Shown piece by piece: positions 62,252-64,000 of a stretch of DNA of 64,000 nt; the stretch's first letter is position 1; each line of letters starts with the position of its first letter. A program made the position numbers and the translations under genes. The stretch is taken from assembly GCA_964276145.1 (NCBI GenBank), contig CAXYDN010000003.1, positions 62,001 through 126,000 of the forward strand. The letters are read 5' to 3'. The stretch is from SCGC-AAA076-P13 sp964276145 (GTDB lineage Bacteria > Pseudomonadota > Gammaproteobacteria > Magnimaribacterales > D2472). The notes beneath the pieces were generated by a model. The model saw only the letters and a program-made list of their open reading frames with translations, made no database searches and was not told where the DNA came from.

Positions 62252-63388
62252 ATGAAAGATTCTTTTATTGAGAACATTGCTCAGATTTCTAATAAAGATT
62301 ATCAAAATATTTTAATGGACAATGATTCTCCATTGATATCATATGAATTTCTTAATGCATTAGAGGAAAGTCAATCAGTAACTAAAAGTAATGGCTGGCA
62401 ACCAATGCACTTGATGTTAAAAAACAAGGAAGATATATCAGGCTTTCTGCCCTTATATCTTAAAAATAATAGTCATGGAGAATTTGTATTTGATCATCAA
62501 TGGTCATATGCATTAAAAAGAGCTGGGCGAAATTATTATCCAAAACTACTTTCTGCCATACCTTTTACCCCATGCGAATCAAGAAAATTTATAACAAAAA
62601 GCTCCATCGATAAAAGTTTTTTTATCGAGCCGGTAATCGAATACATGAAACAAAATAATATAGAAACCTGGCACATTCTTTTTCCTGATGAAAATGATTC
62701 TAATGATCTTTTAAAAAATAATTTTATAAAAAGAGGTGGCTACAGATTTGTTTGGAATAACAAAGATTATTCTAATTTTGATGATTTTCTAAATATTTTT
62801 ACTTCAAAACAAAGAAAAAATATACGAAAAGAAAGAAATAAAATAGACCAGAGTAATATTAGTTTTAGTATTAAGGATAAAACAAATTTAGCTTCAGATG
62901 ATTGGAAGATTTTTTATGAATTTTATAAAAATACTTATTTAGAGAGAATGCAGGCGCCCTATCTAAATTACAATTTTTTTGAGCTGATTCATAAAAATAG
63001 ACAGGTTCTTCAACCAGTTGTATTTTTTGCTGAAATTGATGGAAATAAAGTTGCTGGATCACTTTGTTTTCAAGGGAAAGATATTCTTTATGGAAGACAC
63101 TGGGGTGCATCTAAAATGATTGATAGTCTTCATTTTGAATGTTGCTACTATCAGGGGATCGAATACTGTATTAATAACAATATTAAGTTTTTTGACCCTG
63201 GTGTTCAGGGAGAGCATAAAATTAGAAGAGGTTTTGAGCCCAGGCTAAGCAACTCCTATCACTATATAGTCAAAGAGGATTTCAGAAATGCTATTGATTC
63301 TTTTTGTAAAGAAGAATATAGATCTATTGAACAATATTTGACTGCTTGCGATGAATATACACCCATAAAAAAAGAATATAGAATTTAA
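62252..63388 (+). CDS. DUF482/GNAT-like acyltransferase (COG3146 type)
   Basis: A protein of about 378 residues when started at the ATG at 62252 (MKDSFIENIAQIS). The frame is open to 62186, which would lie inside ubiA. The pattern ISYEFLNALEES, LPLYLKNNSHGEFVFDHQWSYAL, the segment FTSKQRKNIRKERNKI and FFDPGVQGEHKIRRGFEP match the DUF482 family, with a FemAB/GNAT-like fold. The function is unknown; the name peptidoglycan-related is not proven. It follows ubiA by 11 bp and its last base is the first base of the next gene. Confidence 0.82.
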   Translation: MKDSFIENIAQISNKDYQNILMDNDSPLISYEFLNALEESQSVTKSNGWQPMHLMLKNKEDISGFLPLYLKNNSHGEFVFDHQWSYALKRAGRNYYPKLLSAIPFTPCESRKFITKSSIDKSFFIEPVIEYMKQNNIETWHILFPDENDSNDLLKNNFIKRGGYRFVWNNKDYSNFDDFLNIFTSKQRKNIRKERNKIDQSNISFSIKDKTNLASDDWKIFYEFYKNTYLERMQAPYLNYNFFELIHKNRQVLQPVVFFAEIDGNKVAGSLCFQGKDILYGRHWGASKMIDSLHFECCYYQGIEYCINNNIKFFDPGVQGEHKIRRGFEPRLSNSYHYIVKEDFRNAIDSFCKEEYRSIEQYLTACDEYTPIKKEYRI

Positions 63389-63834
63389 TGATGAGGACAT
63401 TACCAATAACCTCACATCATTTAACAGTATGTGAGGCTAATTTTATTAGATTAAAAAAATTGTTGAAGGATTTTTCATTAAAAGAAAATCTATTCGAATC
63501 TGTAAACCCTAACGGGTCTTCATTAAATATTTATTTACTAGTTCTTGATAAGACTGAGCACACGATCACTATTGAGGCTAAGCAAAGCTGTGATAATAAA
63601 AATATACATAGTAACTTTGTCTTGAGAATACAAATGAGTCTAGATGCAAAACTTGCTGAGGTGATCTCCTACCAAGGAGAGAAGCCTTTGCCATTTTTTA
63701 TGAATCAGTCAAAAAAACAATCATACGATGAAAAACTTCAACAAAATAGATTCCTAACCGAATGGCTGGAAAGCATATTTGTATCTGGTATTTCAAGCAA
63801 AGAGCAGCTAAAAGATATCTTAGGTAATGATTAA
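63388..63834 (+). CDS. DUF1249 family protein (YqiB-like)
   Basis: A 148-residue protein of the YqiB/DUF1249 family. The pattern ANFIRLKKLLKDF, the strands LNIYLLVLDKTEHTITIEAKQ, and FVLRIQMSLDAKLAEVISYQG with the end QNRFLTEWLESI are typical. Its function is unknown. The next gene is yqiA-like, as in E. coli, where yqiB, cpdA and yqiA are close to parE. It overlaps the yqiA-like start by 8 bp. Confidence 0.82.
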   Translation: MMRTLPITSHHLTVCEANFIRLKKLLKDFSLKENLFESVNPNGSSLNIYLLVLDKTEHTITIEAKQSCDNKNIHSNFVLRIQMSLDAKLAEVISYQGEKPLPFFMNQSKKQSYDEKLQQNRFLTEWLESIFVSGISSKEQLKDILGND

Positions 63835-64000
63835 AACAATTCTTTATTTTCATGGCTTTAAATCATCTAGCGAATCAAGCAAAGCGCAAGAGTTTAAAAA
63901 TTTTGTATCCAAATATACCAAGAACACAAAAATTATAATCCCAGACCTAGATGATAATTTTGAAAAAGCTCATTTACAAATAGAAAAATTAATATCTGAC
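63827..64000 (+). CDS. YqiA-like esterase, N-terminal fragment (cut by window edge)
   Basis: The ATG at 63827 begins a frame that stays open to the end (58 residues). The start IKTILYFHGFKSSSESSKAQ is typical of the YqiA/UPF0227 alpha/beta-hydrolase family (FHGF...SS..K). The catalytic Ser and the rest lie beyond the window. It overlaps the yqiB-like gene by 8 bp. Confidence 0.8.
   Translation, partial: MIKTILYFHGFKSSSESSKAQEFKNFVSKYTKNTKIIIPDLDDNFEKAHLQIEKLISD

Noticed and set aside
1..64000. CRISPR arrays, IS elements, prophage genes or rRNA
   Set aside because: I found no regularly spaced repeats, transposase, integrase or phage structural gene, and no rRNA-like sequence.

Overview
This is a 64 kb AT-rich stretch (by eye about two thirds A+T) of a compact, streamlined gammaproteobacterial chromosome. 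Gene order is the best taxonomic evidence. lptD-surA-pdxA-rsmA-apaH, fis-purH-purD-coq7, dnaG-rpoD with ruvX-tonB-gshB-rsmE, trpEGDC next to rpe, murU-amgK, rubredoxin divergent from ubiC-ubiA, spoT-rpoZ-gmk-yicC and yqiB-yqiA are all arrangements known from Gammaproteobacteria. Low GC, 1-11 bp overlaps between many genes, tiny spacers and a SAM-II/SAM-V-type riboswitch point to a free-living marine lineage. A SAR86-like bacterium is my best guess, but it is an inference. No phage, IS element or CRISPR array is visible.

Layout. (a) 1-15 kb is an accessory, catabolic region. It holds a betaine/homocysteine methyltransferase-like gene behind a SAM riboswitch, and a glycoside cluster made of a GH3 beta-glucosidase with a PA14 insert, a fused Gfo/Idh/MocA + aldo-keto reductase, and a GPH-type sugar symporter. 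It also holds an alpha/beta hydrolase, an L-2-hydroxyglutarate oxidase-like flavoprotein, a GcvT/DmdA-type folate methyltransferase, a small membrane protein beside a DUF411 protein, a tandem DsbA/HCCA-like protein and an Old Yellow Enzyme-like reductase. (b) At 14.9-16.0 kb a CAT-anticodon tRNA is followed by a ~1 kb gene-poor island. The island carries one DUF4345-like membrane protein, a pair of inverted repeats and a 40 bp duplicate of the 5' part of the tRNA. (c) 16-27.9 kb is housekeeping: yrbL-like gene, rpoD, dnaG, ruvX, tonB-like gene, gshB and rsmE on the minus strand, then a phosphohistidine phosphatase and fis-purH-purD-coq7 on the plus strand. (d) 27.9-37.1 kb is a long minus-strand run: a SF2 helicase translationally coupled to trpC, trpD-trpG-trpE, DUF192, rpe, murU, amgK and two SDR genes. 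(e) 37.2-46.8 kb is on the plus strand: HCCA isomerase-like gene, lptD-surA-pdxA-rsmA-apaH-cca-folM-like gene-APH-like gene. (f) 46.8-48.6 kb on the minus strand holds folK, folB and tsaD, the last with two apparent frameshifts. (g) 48.6-51.3 kb holds rpsU-yqeY-rph-pyrE-ribE. (h) 51.3-60.8 kb on the minus strand holds pyrB, ridA, spoT, rpoZ, gmk, yicC, an epimerase-like gene, hppA, a dicarboxylate symporter gene and a rubredoxin gene. (i) 60.9-64 kb holds ubiC, ubiA, a DUF482 acyltransferase-like gene, a yqiB-like gene and the start of a yqiA-like gene.

How the genes work together. The glycoside cluster looks like sugar uptake by cation symport, cytoplasmic hydrolysis and redox processing of the product. 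The riboswitch ties homocysteine remethylation to SAM level. The purine, pyrimidine, tryptophan, folate, pyridoxal, riboflavin and ubiquinone genes indicate a largely prototrophic biosynthetic core, and LptD/SurA/MurU/AmgK indicate a Gram-negative envelope. The observations most worth a second look are the riboswitch, the fused oxidoreductase, the tRNA-associated island, the broken tsaD reading frame, the Met-rich LptD segment, the coupled trpC-helicase pair and the unassigned small membrane protein.
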